DNA of 64,000 nucleotides from Syngnathus acus (Eukaryota > Chordata > Actinopteri > Syngnathiformes > Syngnathidae): assembly GCF_901709675.1 (NCBI RefSeq), contig NC_051089.1, forward strand, positions 871,476 through 935,475, read 5' to 3'. The notes under the pieces are model-generated. The model saw only the letters and a program-made list of their open reading frames with translations. It ran no database searches and was not told the origin of the DNA. Made by a program: the position numbers and the translations under genes. Positions within the stretch are counted from its first letter, which is position 1, and every line of letters begins with the position of its first letter. Below, one piece after another: positions 51,431 through 64,000 of the stretch.

Positions 51431-54293
51431 CGTATATATATATATACGTATATACTAAATAAAAAAAAATAGCAGGCACAAAAAGAAGCAAACTACTTTG
51501 CATGTTTGCCACACACACACACACACACACACACACCCTATCTGGGTGGAGTGTGTGTGCCGACGGCAAAGAGGAAGGGAGGATTGCGATGAGGAAGTAA
51601 AAGCGCAGGCATGTTTTGAAGACACTTCGGACATCCAAGCTGCTGACGTGACAATGTGTACTTGGATGAGTGGGGCGGGGGGGGATTGGGGGTCAACACG
51701 CTCATTAACATGCGAAAATAAATCTGTTTCACAGTCAAAGTGGGGTCAAGGAAGCTGTGATAATTGCATGCACCACCTACGCAAGGTTGCAATTTGGATT
51801 CAAACATTATTTCTAATATTTATTGTTCTTCAATGTATACTTTCATTTCAATTTCAGAAGTTAATTTGATATAAAAACAATTATTTCATTTTCAATTTTT
51901 ATTTCATTTGGATGTCAATGTCAGTCACAGGCCAAAGTTTATTTAGGAACTAACATGAAGTAAAAGTACTCAACCTAATTTGTGAGCTATCTGGGTTTTG
52001 ACAATGATTCAATAAAAATGAAACGCCCCTCAATTCAAGGTGAGCCTGATGTTTAGCGTGCCCAACGAGGTGCAGCGATGGAGATGCTGTGTCACAGGTG
52101 TCCATGTTGCCAGGCAACCAGGCCACCAATGACTGCGCCAGTCTCAAAATGGGCGCAGCAGGAGGATGAGGAGGCAGCTTTCACCTTCACTGCCAGTCGG
52201 CGGGACTCGCGTGACGCTTAACGGTCAAAAGTGTCACCGTGACGACCAGCTCTCGTGCATCCAGAGAGGGCGTTTTGGATTTTTTGTATGGAATATATTG
52301 GAAGTTACATCCTAAGAAACTGGAAGGAGGTCGCAGTTCATGTTTCTGGAACAAAATGAACACACTGGCTAGGACCTGCTGTTAGCCACGGCTCACGCCC
52401 GGAGCCTCACACGCCGAGGCGACTGCGGCTCCTGATGTCACTCACTAAGCCGCGCCCCCTCAAAGGCAATTTTTGACATTTTCCAAACTAGTTTTATTTC
52501 TTGTTCCATTCTGATACAATGTTTCTGCATGATTGGTGCGAAATAAAACTCATCGGTCAAGGTGGCGCTGTCGTTATGGATCAAATTGGACAAGATCAGC
52601 AATGAATGTTGATGATTTTTGCAAATGTCTGTCATCGGTGTGGCATCACCTCCATCCTGTTCTCGTTGTGTGTGCGTGTGTGCCGTTGCCGCTAGTTCAT
52701 GGCTGACCTTTACAAGCATCTGTTTCCTTTTTTCAGGGGGAGCGTGGCAAAGTTGTTTTGGACAACCAAGGGGCTCCTTGCTTCGTTCGGACTCGATTCC
52801 TGACTTGCTCAATGGCTCAAGTTGACCGGCTTGATTTTGGGGAGTTAACATTTTGGACTTCTGACAACGCTGACTGATGTAGCTTGCTAGCTGTCAGGTT
52901 AAGCGCTATGATGTAAATGAGCACATCGATTCACAGTCACATTTGCAGCACACCAAAGACGGATTGCTATACAAGCCATTCAAAAGTGACTTCAACGGCA
53001 AATGTCTCCGTGAAATCTCCAAGTAGAGTTCAGAGGGCATCGGGTGCATGCGAAGATGCGCTCGCAGCGGCGCTCACTTTGACACGGATCCAGTGCGAGC
53101 ATGCTAGCGAGCAAAAATCACGTATCACCTTTCACTACTTGGAGAAAAATTCCTTTCATTGGATCAGTGAACACCTACAGTAAGTACTTGAGTGCTTTTG
53201 GCGAAACACAAGGCGCATAATGGACCCACTGCCAGGCCACGTCAGGACAAACAGAGACAAACAACAAAACATTGATGAGATGCAAACCCAGAACTCCAGA
53301 ACTGCGAGACAGCTGCGGTCAACACGAGACCGTTCATGTCCTCGTTCGGGTCAGGACCAAGAGTTCAGCCCAGTTTGACTGACAATCACAAAGCCAGAGG
53401 CAGCTTTTACTCGAGTCGGTCATAATATTAGGTACACCTACGCCCCTAAGCCGATACAAAAAATGGTTTGTATCTGTCACGATAGGCTATCAATGTGGTG
53501 TGCTTTTTGGATTGTCATGTTGTTGCCCTTATCTGCGTGGGAGAGGACCAAATTATTAGCAAGAGCAGTCTCTCAACCACAATAATATACGTATTGTGAA
53601 ATGCAGACCGTAAGCAAACGTCATCTTAAAAAAAAAAAAATCCCGATAAGATGAATTGATCATTCGCACGCACGCGCGCAGACACACAAAGAGGATGCAG
53701 AGGAATGACACACTCGCAGCCTCTCAGCGCTACCAGCAGACAGGGGGGGGGGGGGGGGGGGGGGGCGTCTGACTGACGGCTGGGGGGGCTTCTACTGATG
53801 TCGTGCACCCATGACAGGAAATCAATAAGGTTGCGAGATGAATGAATGAATGAATGAATGAATGAATGAATGAATGAATGAATGAACCAATAAGGAGCCG
53901 TCTTTCTTGCATTACGTGATGATGCACATTAAAAAAGGACGTCCGATAATGGATGCAGGAAGGCGGGGGGGGGGGGGGGCACGGACAGACGTGCGCAGCA
54001 TGGATGGATGGATGAGGAAAAGGATGGAGGAAGGATCCACAAAAACGGTCATCTCATAACACATACATAAAAAAAAAAAGCTATCATTTGGAGCTTGGAT
54101 TCAGCTCAAGGTTCTCCCCGGGGATGAGGAAGGAAGGGGGGGGGGGGGCGAAGGCGGTACATGTGTCGTTATTAAGCAAAGCACGGAACACACACGCACG
54201 CACACTCACACACTTAGTATTTACCTTCATGTCGTTGACAATGGCTTGGAAAAGACCCCCAAGGGCCCCGCATTCCTTCTCCACAGCCTCCAT
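36574..54293 (-). CDS. mtss2: MTSS2 (metastasis suppressor 1-like, ABBA): I-BAR/WH2 protein
   Basis: Bends membrane through an inverse-BAR domain and binds actin through a C-terminal WH2 motif, at protrusions and dendrites. Coding exons, in phase throughout: 54225-54293, 48615-48676, 48462-48535, 42384-42468, 42091-42182, 41847-41921, microexon 41119-41127, 40537-40694, 40207-40314, 40038-40135, 39154-39433, 38962-39036, cassette 38426-38587, 37940-38131, 37665-37830, 36574-37397; up to 842 residues (785 without both optional exons). The I-BAR domain (about 1-250) opens MEAVEKECGALGGLFQAIV and has NQLDKDHAK. The middle is Ser/Pro-rich (LSSVSSHDSGFVSQDA). The end has TTIRRGVRLRKT and stops ...DRSAPRIL, as in MTSS2 rather than MTSS1 (...APRFS). 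The ATG at 54291-54293 has a strong Kozak context (AACATGG); an in-frame ATG at 54309-54311 has a poor one. Confidence 0.95.
38426..38587 (-). other. mtss2: Probable mtss2 cassette exon, 162 nt
   Basis: Bounded by CCCGCAG acceptor and TGGAAG|GTTTGT donor, phase 0 at both ends, 54 codons open. It encodes FGSSFATFRPALSHSGS followed by a Ser/Pro-rich stretch ending CKVPTWK. Its neighbours (38962-39036 and 37940-38131) also join directly in phase 0, so it can be included or skipped without a frame change. The composition matches the proline/serine-rich linker of this family. Inclusion is inferred. Confidence 0.65.
39430..39436 (-). other. mtss2: Tandem (NAGNAG) acceptor of an mtss2 exon
   Basis: On the minus strand the exon at 39154-39433 is preceded by CACAGCAGTGTC. 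Splicing after the first AG gives Ser-Ser-Val-Asn, after the second Ser-Val-Asn. Both keep the frame and differ by one serine. Confidence 0.55.
41119..41127 (-). other. mtss2: mtss2 9-nt microexon
   Basis: On the minus strand CTAATAG|AGATCCAGG|GTAAGTG has an acceptor, nine exonic bases and a consensus donor. It lies between the exons at 41847-41921 (ending phase 1) and 40537-40694 (starting GGCGCGG). Inclusion changes ...KKARK-GRGDLQ... to ...KKARK-EIQ-GRGDLQ..., in frame. Mammalian MTSS2, as I remember it, has a short insert (ELL) at exactly this place in the I-BAR domain, which supports the call. Confidence 0.8.
42629..42935. mobile_element. Truncated DNA-element end in an mtss2 intron
   Basis: It begins TTACCGTATTGGCCCGAATA then AAGACGACCCTGATTGTAAG, a left terminus familiar from a teleost DNA element whose other end carries the inverse; no matching right end is seen downstream. 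About 300 bases of AT-rich interior follow. No coding capacity. The family is unnamed. Confidence 0.45.
42936..48461 (-). other. Large mtss2 intron (42469-48461), contents of the main part
   Basis: No extra exon is recognised. Contents: a repeat-like block ending GGTCACCCTATTTTAGACGG near 43480, CA runs near 44028-44050, (CAG)n near 44912-44935, (GGAC)n at about 45098-45124, (CT)n near 45407-45421, (GT)n near 46732-46758, A-runs near 46998-47012 and AT-rich sequence with (AAT)n at 47352-47372. Confidence 0.5.
48677..54224 (-). other. mtss2: mtss2 first intron
   Basis: No other coding exon is recognised. It holds (CA)n at 48837-48869, a diverged copy of the 521-698 repeat near 49745-49805, alternating TA/CA tracts at 51395-51455, a G-run at 53743-53765, (GAAT)n at about 53838-53886, a G-run at 53965-53979 and another at 54138-54148. 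Confidence 0.6.
53743..53765 (+). repeat. Long G homopolymer
   Basis: About 23 consecutive G on the plus strand, hence C on the mtss2 coding strand; able to form G-quadruplex-type structures. Further runs of G lie at about 53965-53979, 54138-54148 and 54772-54789. Confidence 0.9.
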
Positions 54294-54909
54294 GTTGGCC
54301 AAGTCCACCATTCACACACACGCACGCGCGCGCGCCCCGACAGCGCGCGACCAAATATATGAAAATATAAAAACAGGGGGGAAAAAAAAGATATTTCCAA
54401 GGAGATCTTCGCTCCGGCTTTCTCCGTCGAGGAGCGACACACGCAGGGAAAGAAGATGAGGAAGAAGACCGACGTGACGACGAAAGATGCGCTCGCTCGC
54501 TCGCTCGCTCTCTCTCTCTCTCTCGCTCTCTTTCTATCTAACGCTTGCTCTCTCTCGCTGTCTCTTTCTCTCGCTCTCTCGTTCTCTCTTGCTCTTTCTC
54601 TGTCTCTCGGCGTTCACACGGTACCTGGACGCGCACGCGTATTGGCGCAATGTGGATTCGTGGAAACCCAACCGGCCGCGCGCGCGCGCGGCAGACAGAT
54701 AGCGATGGAAAAGCGGCGTGCGCGTGACCATGCGCGTGAGCCTATGTGCAGACGCGGGATGCAATTGGTCGCGGGGGGGGGGGGGGGGGTCTCCGGCAAC
54801 ACTAACTGTGAAACACACGCAGGCAGAATTTGCCTTTGGTGAAATCTCAGATGATGACCTCTGAATTTTAGGACTGTTGCTTTGAGGAAGTGAGAGAAAT
54901 TAAGCAAGA
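54294..54909 (-). promoter_or_regulatory. mtss2: mtss2 5' UTR/promoter region
   Basis: GC- and CpG-rich sequence directly upstream of the mtss2 start, with a (CG)n tract near 54679-54691, CT/GA-rich tracts at 54490-54610 and a G-run at 54772-54789. No TATA box can be assigned. The position and composition fit a CpG-island promoter; the transcription start is not resolved. Confidence 0.4.
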
Positions 54910-55003
54910 TCCATCCATCCATCCATCCATCCATCCATCCATCCATCCATCCATCCATCCATCCATCCATCCATCCATCCATCCATCCATCCATCCATCC
55001 ATC
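54909..55003. repeat. (ATCC)n microsatellite
   Basis: About 23 near-perfect tetranucleotide units. On the minus strand they give a WMDG-type open frame that is not a gene. Confidence 0.97.
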
Positions 55004-57842
55004 GAGTGAAGGAGCAGCAGGAATTTCTGGCAAGATTTGTCTGGTTAGCGCACATGACAACAATCGCCCGTCTTTGTCGTATGTCTGGGCAAGAGAAATT
55101 GTGAGAATTCCAAAAGGTGCGAATGCAACCAAGCTCATCAAGACCCCCCCCCCCCCCAGAAAAAATGAACTATGAAAAATGAAGTCGTGTTTGCTGCACC
55201 AACTTTCCTGGGCTGGTCTCTCTGATAGTGTCTGCTGATTCTTGGTGTGTTGGCATCACTTCCTTCCTGCGTGTCTGTGTGCTGAGTCAGCACTCTGCCA
55301 GTCAAGTGTCAGCAAAGGAGGGGAGGAACCCTTAAGAGAGCCCACGACAAGAACATGTCTGATAATAACATTGGCTGGGGTGGTGTGTGTGTGTGTGTGG
55401 GGAGGGGGCCCTAATTTTCCTGACCTCACCCATTGAGCACCCTTCCTCCCACCCCTCCTTCTCATCCTGGTGGTGCTGTATACGAGAGCAAAATGTAGGT
55501 CTGTGCTCGCCTACAGCCATCAGCAACAATCAGTTCTGCCCCACTTACTGATGCACAACCAAACCACACGCACTCACGTCGCAACACACACCGAGATGCA
55601 CACAATATGGTGCCAAATGTACTCGCGCGCACACATTGAAGTGTGATGGGCGAGATATTTGCAAACATTTCAAGCTGATCATGTTCACGCTTTGAACAGG
55701 AAGTCATTGGGCGTCTTCATTACAGCTTTTGTAATTACAAACATACCGTTCTTTTCCACAAAGGTCAAATGAATTCAAGGCCACCGATGAGGTGGCCTTG
55801 AATTCATTTTTTCGCGAGCGAGCAAGAAACACAAACAAGTCCTTGGTGTTTCAAGTTCCCATCATTCTCGCAATGAACGTTCCCACGCTGTGTCCATTTG
55901 CTGTTTGTGTTTACAGTCGACATCATTGTCGGTAAGCGTGCTAATTGTGTTTATTGAGCGTGGATGAGGAAGGACGTGGGGATCGGAGGAGGACAAACTA
56001 GGGATGGATATTCCTCCACGGGAAATTATTCAAGCGACGGCGTCGACCTGCTCATCTTTACGAGATATACGTAGTCCCGCGAGAGGGTAAATCGGAATAT
56101 TTCACACTCGGCCGGGCTAGCGTGAGCTGCGTCCCGGGGGAGCTGATTAGTGGTACATTTGCCAGGCGTCCCACCCAACCCCCCCCCGCCTGCCCGCCTG
56201 CCTTCATACTGCCAACACAAAAGCCTTCTTGGCCACATTTCATGCAGGGTTTCCCTCACTATTGTCAAACCAAGGCACAGTCATTGAGATGGCTAGAAAT
56301 GCTAGCACTCCCTTACAGCTCAATAAAAACAAAACAATGAGATTTTTTTTTTTTAATGAGGGAACAAAACACTACACCGATGTACTTGATAGAAAATAAA
56401 CATAAATACCATCACAAAAGTCAATGTCAACCGTTTGTGCATCATGATTTCATGCTACAATGCCCCAGGGACACTGCGGTCCTTCTGGTGTGTGTCTTGG
56501 CCACTAGATGGCAGTATAATAGGTCTATAAGACGCATAGAAGTGTTTCAGAACTCAGAAGTTGGAAAAAAAAGCGAAAAGAGGTTGCAGACAGTGCAGCG
56601 TGCGCGCCGTACCAATTGTGCAAAAGTGTTCCACTTGGCCCAGATATGTACTAGCGGAGACCGCAGACAGCAGCGCAATCAGAAGAAGACGTGGAACGAC
56701 TGCAGTCATCCACATCAAACTGAATCAAGGAAGAAGAAAAAACATACATTGACCCAGAGAGAAAAGCTTACACAGACAATTGATGAGTGGAGGATGCAGA
56801 CATGGTAGAAAGTAGTGAGGGGGGGGAGGGGGGAGGGCTGTGCGTCTGCTATTGATTACATTTAAATTGAAGAAAAAAATAGTTTGTTTATGTCTTCTCT
56901 CTTTTATGCCTTCCGGAGAGTCTTCCAATCTCTCTGCCAAGCAGCTAAGACACTTCAAGCTGAGCGGCCACTTCCTGTTTTGGTGCTGTTGATCAATTGT
57001 TCGCTGCTGATGTGGTCTCATGATGTGAAAACGCATGATGAAGGCGATTGTTCCTATGCCGGGTCATTTGGTGCTTCAATAAATGATTGTTGTGCGTTTT
57101 ATCCTCTGTCTCCTTGATGAGGAAAAAAGCAAGTTGTGCAAAAATGACGGCAAAGTTGGACATATGGAAGCGCATTCTAAAGTTAACAGAAGGTCACGAT
57201 GGTTCTAGTGCATCGACCCCGTGTGTTGCAAACGCTGCTAGTGGCTCGCAGGCTCCCTCTGCTGGTAATCTATTTAAATATTCGATGAGGCTGAGCGGCT
57301 AAAATGACGCAATTAAAGTAGAATTATTTTAGAACATGCAAATATTAAGTATAAGAAAAGAAATGCACGATTTCATCTGATTACTATCATATTTCTATTA
57401 AAAACAAACCAATCCAACTAAAACATATTGCTTGGTCAAGAAATTACAGTGCAGCAAAAGAACGTTTTTATTGCGAATGGTAGTGTCACTACATGAAATT
57501 AACAATAGTTCGACATAACCATGAGACACAAAAGAGAGGCAAATAATAAATAAAAAAAGAATTGAGTATAAAACGTCAAACTGCAGAGAATTATCCTTAG
57601 CAGCTTTATGCATGTATGTAGATATTGAAATTGGTTTTAAAGATCTACGATCAATACAACATGTATGTTATAAAAGTCGATTTTGTGTTTATTTACACAT
57701 GGCCCAGCCTGTTTATAAATGTATATATATGATCTTACGTGCAGCCAGCCTATTATCCACGAGTTAAACTCGTTATTTTGTAAGCAACTGGTCATGTAAC
57801 CTGCCTGTTGTTTGTTCATGCGAGCTGAGCCATTCAAGCAGG
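55004..57842. other. Region between mtss2 and dhcr7 promoters
   Basis: The two genes are divergent, with their starts about 3.7 kb apart. No gene is seen between them. It holds C/G-runs near 55143-55158 and 56820-56835, the hairpin at 55767-55809 and a CTCF-like word at 56497-56516. Confidence 0.5.
55767..55809. repeat. Perfect 19-bp hairpin with 5-base loop
   Basis: The left arm 55767-55785 (AAATGAATTCAAGGCCACC) is the exact reverse complement of 55791-55809, around the loop GATGA. No target duplication or element ends are seen around it, and there is no poly-T tract directly after it that would mark it as an RNA terminator. Confidence 0.95.
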
Positions 57843-57877
57843 AGAAAATGAGTCAGGCGCGGATGGCTTCAGCGACT

Positions 57878-57960
57878 GTTAGCCAATCAGCGCAAAGAAT
57901 CCCCGAGCGGTCCCGCCTTTACGCGCGTTCTCAACCACCCATTGGCTAATATTAACATAT
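57878..57960 (+). promoter_or_regulatory. dhcr7: dhcr7 promoter elements (CCAAT boxes)
   Basis: A CCAAT box (AGCCAATCAGCG, 57881-57892) and an inverted one (CCCATTGGCTAAT, 57938-57950) lie about 100 bases upstream of the first exon. CCACCC directly next to the second resembles a sterol-response half site; SREBP with NF-Y control is established for cholesterol-synthesis genes. Binding here is inferred. Confidence 0.45.
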
Positions 57961-57989
57961 TTGGGGGCGTGCCTACTCGATAACGGTGA

Positions 57990-58105
57990 GTTCCATCCAG
58001 AGGTGCGGTGGGGAAGAGCCGACGGTGGAGCGACGACTGCCGGGTGCGTCGTTAAGGTTGTCCCGCTGAGAAGAGCACAAAGGGCGGCGCTGTTAAAAGT
58101 GTCAG
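57990..58105 (+). other. dhcr7: dhcr7 non-coding first exon
   Basis: GC-rich sequence ending GTGTCAG|GTAAGAAAG, a consensus donor, and lacking an ATG-initiated long frame. The coding exon at 58750 begins two bases before ATG, just after the acceptor CCTTGGGCAG, so an upstream leader exon is required. The 5' end is approximate. Confidence 0.6.
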
Positions 58106-58751
58106 GTAAGAAAGCATAGCAACTCTTGCCCGGCAGATTTTGGATCGACTAAAGCGAGTTAACATGGGTTACGTCACCATCGTAACGATGGTGCTATTTT
58201 CCAACCTGTTATGATCATAATATTATCAAGCGCTGGCTTAAACGCTGAAATACGTGTTTAGTTCATTTATATTAAAGCTGGGCTGTCACGAACTTTCACC
58301 GGAGAAGTACAATGGCATACCAATTGAAAATCAATAATAAATGAAGTTGATTAAACAATAACAGGACATCCCATTCTTGTACAAGATGTTATCAAGACGG
58401 TTGTCACGGTTAATAAACAATAACAGGAGGGAGTGAATCCTTATTATCACAGAGGAGACATTTCATTTCAATTCTCCAAATAAAAGACCAAGCAGGCTTG
58501 CTTCAAGCTGTCATTCACAGTTGAAGTTTATGGTAAGAGAATTGTTGAAATGTTCCATCAAACCACATAGTGTCATTTCTTCTAACCTAAGTCCACTACA
58601 TGATGCTAATGGAGAATGCCAAAATCCAAATGAGCATACGCTGCTGTAATTCTCAACCTTTCAAAAAACTGCAGCTTTAACAAGAGCGGGGCTGAAACGC
58701 ATAACCCAGGACTGGCATCAATTCTCTGTCTTCTGTGATCCTTGGGCAGAC

Positions 58752-61356
<2,605 letters not shown>

Positions 61357-61413
61357 GCTTGGCGGAGGTTCTCAAAGCCAGCCGCAACTTGGCAGGTCCA
61401 CAAAATCATTTGC

Positions 61414-61419
61414 AATAAA
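61414..61419 (+). terminator. dhcr7: dhcr7 poly(A) signal
   Basis: AATAAA 58 bases after the stop codon TAG (61354-61356), the first in the 3' flank. It would give a very short 3' UTR. Confidence 0.6.
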
Positions 61420-64000
61420 TCACGTGGTAGCATTTAGCAAAGACACAACGACAGTGTTGCAAAGTGACAGAAACATTTCAGTCAGCAAACATAATAATGC
61501 GTCGGATCACGGGGACGGAAAGCGAATCCTTTGCAACGCATTTTTTTAACTACAGGTTTATAAAGTCAGGTTATAAACTTGCCATCCACAATATGAGTCA
61601 TGTCATTCTTAAAGAAAAGTTGGCAACATTCCTATTCAAACCGGATTTTTTTTTTTTTTTTCTATCTGATGGAATAATAGGTCTCGCGAAGTGTGTGCCA
61701 TGTCATCTTACAGCAAGTGATGACGACCTACAACATTCCGAGCTGCAGGGGACCAAACGAGTTTCGGCCACATTGCAGACATGTACCAAATGGCACGCCT
61801 CTTGTCAAGTTGACAAGTTCACATTTCCTCTCATCACATCTTTTAAATGTTTGTCTTCATAATTGACAGTAAATGTGTGTCAATTCACTTTTGGCTCAAT
61901 AACAACAACATACAAGATTTAAGAAGCACATCTTTTTGTGACAATATCCTCCAATGGGGACCATGGAAGGTGATTTTAAAATATAAATGAACTAGTTCAT
62001 AAATATCAGCCTGAATTCTTTTTTGATCGAATTAGGAGAAGTGAACGGCTTTAGTGAAACCTCTCCACTGAAGCTGCCATATTCGCTTTTGAGCAGCAGA
62101 GGGCAGCAAAGGACAAGCAAACAAAGTCTGCCTGGTGTAAAGTTTGATTTTGTTAACTATGAACGGTTTTCAGCATGGAAGTCGTGTAATTCAAACAACT
62201 TATTTTGAAAGAGATACTAATTCTTAATACTGCAATTCCGTAATCATTTATTTTCTCTGTAGGACTATTTTAATACTATTCATTAGATATATTCAATACA
62301 ATATTTAAAAAATAAACAAAATACTAATACTGCACAATCCCATTCTTAAAATGTGTTTTACGTTTTAACATGCTGTAAAAATCACCTGTAAGACATTATA
62401 ACAATCATAAAATAAAGAAGCGGAACCGCTTTTTTTAAACCTCATCTATTAACAACTTGGCCCATCTGACCATTTTACACTTGAATGGTGATGAACGAAT
62501 GTTACGTCATATGTCTGAACGGTTAGACGTCATCATTTCCATGATTTCTTGTAGAGCTAAATTGTCTCAAAATCCAAACAAATGAATTGTGTTCGACCTT
62601 GCGACGTCCACCTTGTAAATCACTTGTGATAAATTGTCAATAAGGCTTTGTGTCTTTGTTGCAGTAATGATTGATGATTATGATACAAGGACGTGAAAGT
62701 GCTCTTAATTCTCCAATCGGGTTAATGGATTCCCAAAGCATCCTTGACAGGCAGGAAGTGCGGCCCGACGTCCGACATGACAAACGTGCGGCTTCGCTGA
62801 ACCAGGCCCAATTAGCAATTTGTGAGTCTGGATTTGACAGGCGCACATTATCTGGAAGGGGGGGGGGGGGTCAACATATTACAAATGCAGTGGGGTCTTG
62901 TGGTAACTAAATATTTTTTTTTTTTCATCTGCACCACTTCTAATACAGTGTATGAGTACTTTTTTGCCACCTCTGCTAAGGGTGCACGGGCGTCCAAGGG
63001 GGAACTCAAAACGTCGAGAGAAAAACAATGGTCAGACCTGATTTCCCCAGGGGGCAAATTATTTTTTTATGAGAAGTTTTGCAGGGTGAGCGCAGCATGC
63101 AAAGTGGGAAACGGGGCACCTCCAAGTGTGGAAAGTACATGATTTGTCAGCAAAAAAAGCAGGCCTGAACATTCATGAATCACGTCAAGAACATTCTGGG
63201 CATGATTGGATGCAATCTGCTGCACCAAGAAACTCAAGCTGATGTTTTTATGTTGAATGGTTGCGTTCTTCTACCCCACCGCCCACTTTTTTGGAAATAC
63301 CGCCCATTTTCTTATCCTTCCGCATTTCTCAATCAAAAGGCTATCTTGGATGGAAACGCATTCGACAATTTGAGGGCAACATTTGAGGTTCCATCGACGT
63401 GTTTTTTTTTTTTTTTAATCTCCGCATGACAAAGCCCACTATTACTTGGCCTTTTCTGTGCGTATGGCGTCTTTAAAAAAATGCCTTTAAGATTTAGGAG
63501 CCTTTCTTTGCCCTTTTGACCCATGGCCTGCTAATGGAGTGTCGAGAGCCACTTTGACCGTCAGACTAAACAAAGAGAGAACCGGGGAGCTGTATCGATG
63601 AGCGATAACGTCATCGCAGGCGACACGTCAACACATCGGCGCCTTGAACTTTGCCACCTTTGAACCACGGCGGCCATGTTTAGCTTAAAGGTAGACGACA
63701 GCTTGGGTGGGAGGAATATCAAAGGTCAACCGCGATTCGAACTTTCACAATAAGCGGCGAGCGTGAGAAGCTACATCATCACTCACAAAGATCCAAATTG
63801 AAGTCATTTGCTCAAATAAACACCATTAAGTCAGTGACAATGAACAAAATCAGGAAGTTGCGATCAACAAAAATAAATTCAACTCAAGAAACTTCTGCTC
63901 AGCCATCTCCAACACAGCTATAAACTAAAACCTAAGATTAAGAAAAAATATATATAATAATTCAACCTGCTACTCCATGCAACCTGTTAAGACAACTGCA
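61420..64000. other. Intergenic region downstream of dhcr7
   Basis: No gene is supported. It holds AT-rich sequence (62200-62450), T- and G-runs near 61647, 62859, 62909 and 63402, and a CTCF-like word at 62092-62106. Confidence 0.45.

Noticed and set aside
36574-54293. Identity as mtss1 rather than mtss2
   Set aside because: The C-terminus SAPRIL, the N-terminal ECGALGGLFQAIVNDMK and the FVSQDA..YSKPPSPMPSDITSQ region fit MTSS2.
54294-54311. Upstream in-frame ATG of mtss2 as the start
   Set aside because: It has a poor initiation context and adds five residues not seen in the family; the downstream ATG has a strong context.
54909-55003. Regularly spaced repeat resembling an array
   Set aside because: It is a plain ATCC tetranucleotide run without spacers, not CRISPR, and the WMDG frame on the minus strand is not a gene.

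Overview
The window is nuclear DNA of a ray-finned (teleost) fish. It has spliced genes with GT-AG introns, long non-coding stretches rich in microsatellites, decayed DNA transposons and fragments that look like fish LINE tails. Its proteins resemble vertebrate-only families. There is no operon, CRISPR array or sign of a prokaryotic or viral system. Five protein-coding loci can be supported.

Layout. 1-15003 is best read as the first intron of a large cadherin gene on the minus strand, whose signal-peptide exon lies at 15004-16012. 16013-26149 is intergenic, with two opposed hAT-like elements, a decayed minisatellite and an octamer palindrome. 26150-28766 (+) is a complete MHC class I heavy-chain gene (leader, alpha1, alpha2, alpha3, transmembrane and tail exons). 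Its alpha2/alpha3 intron and its 3' flank each carry a copy of one terminal-inverted-repeat element. 30521-31266 (-) is a two-exon gene for a coiled-coil protein of about 215 residues that I do not recognise. 36574-54293 (-) is the whole coding part of mtss2 (mtss1-like, ABBA), an I-BAR/WH2 membrane-actin protein. I resolve it into 14 constitutive exons, one in-frame 162-nt exon likely to be a cassette, and a 9-nt microexon. 57.8-61.4 kb (+) is dhcr7 (7-dehydrocholesterol reductase), with a CCAAT-rich promoter, a non-coding first exon and six coding exons. 61.4-64 kb is intergenic.

The genes are not functionally linked. They are adhesion, antigen presentation, membrane bending and sterol synthesis genes that happen to be neighbours. 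Exon joins were checked by splice sites, phase continuity and protein continuity. Family assignments rest on remembered protein families, not on searches.

I found no convincing novel system. The points most worth following up are the mtss2 microexon and cassette exon, the altered C-terminal anchor residues of the MHC class I molecule, a transposon that supplies the first AATAAA after the MHC stop codon, a fused dhcr7 exon relative to human, and a perfect 19-bp hairpin at 55.8 kb.
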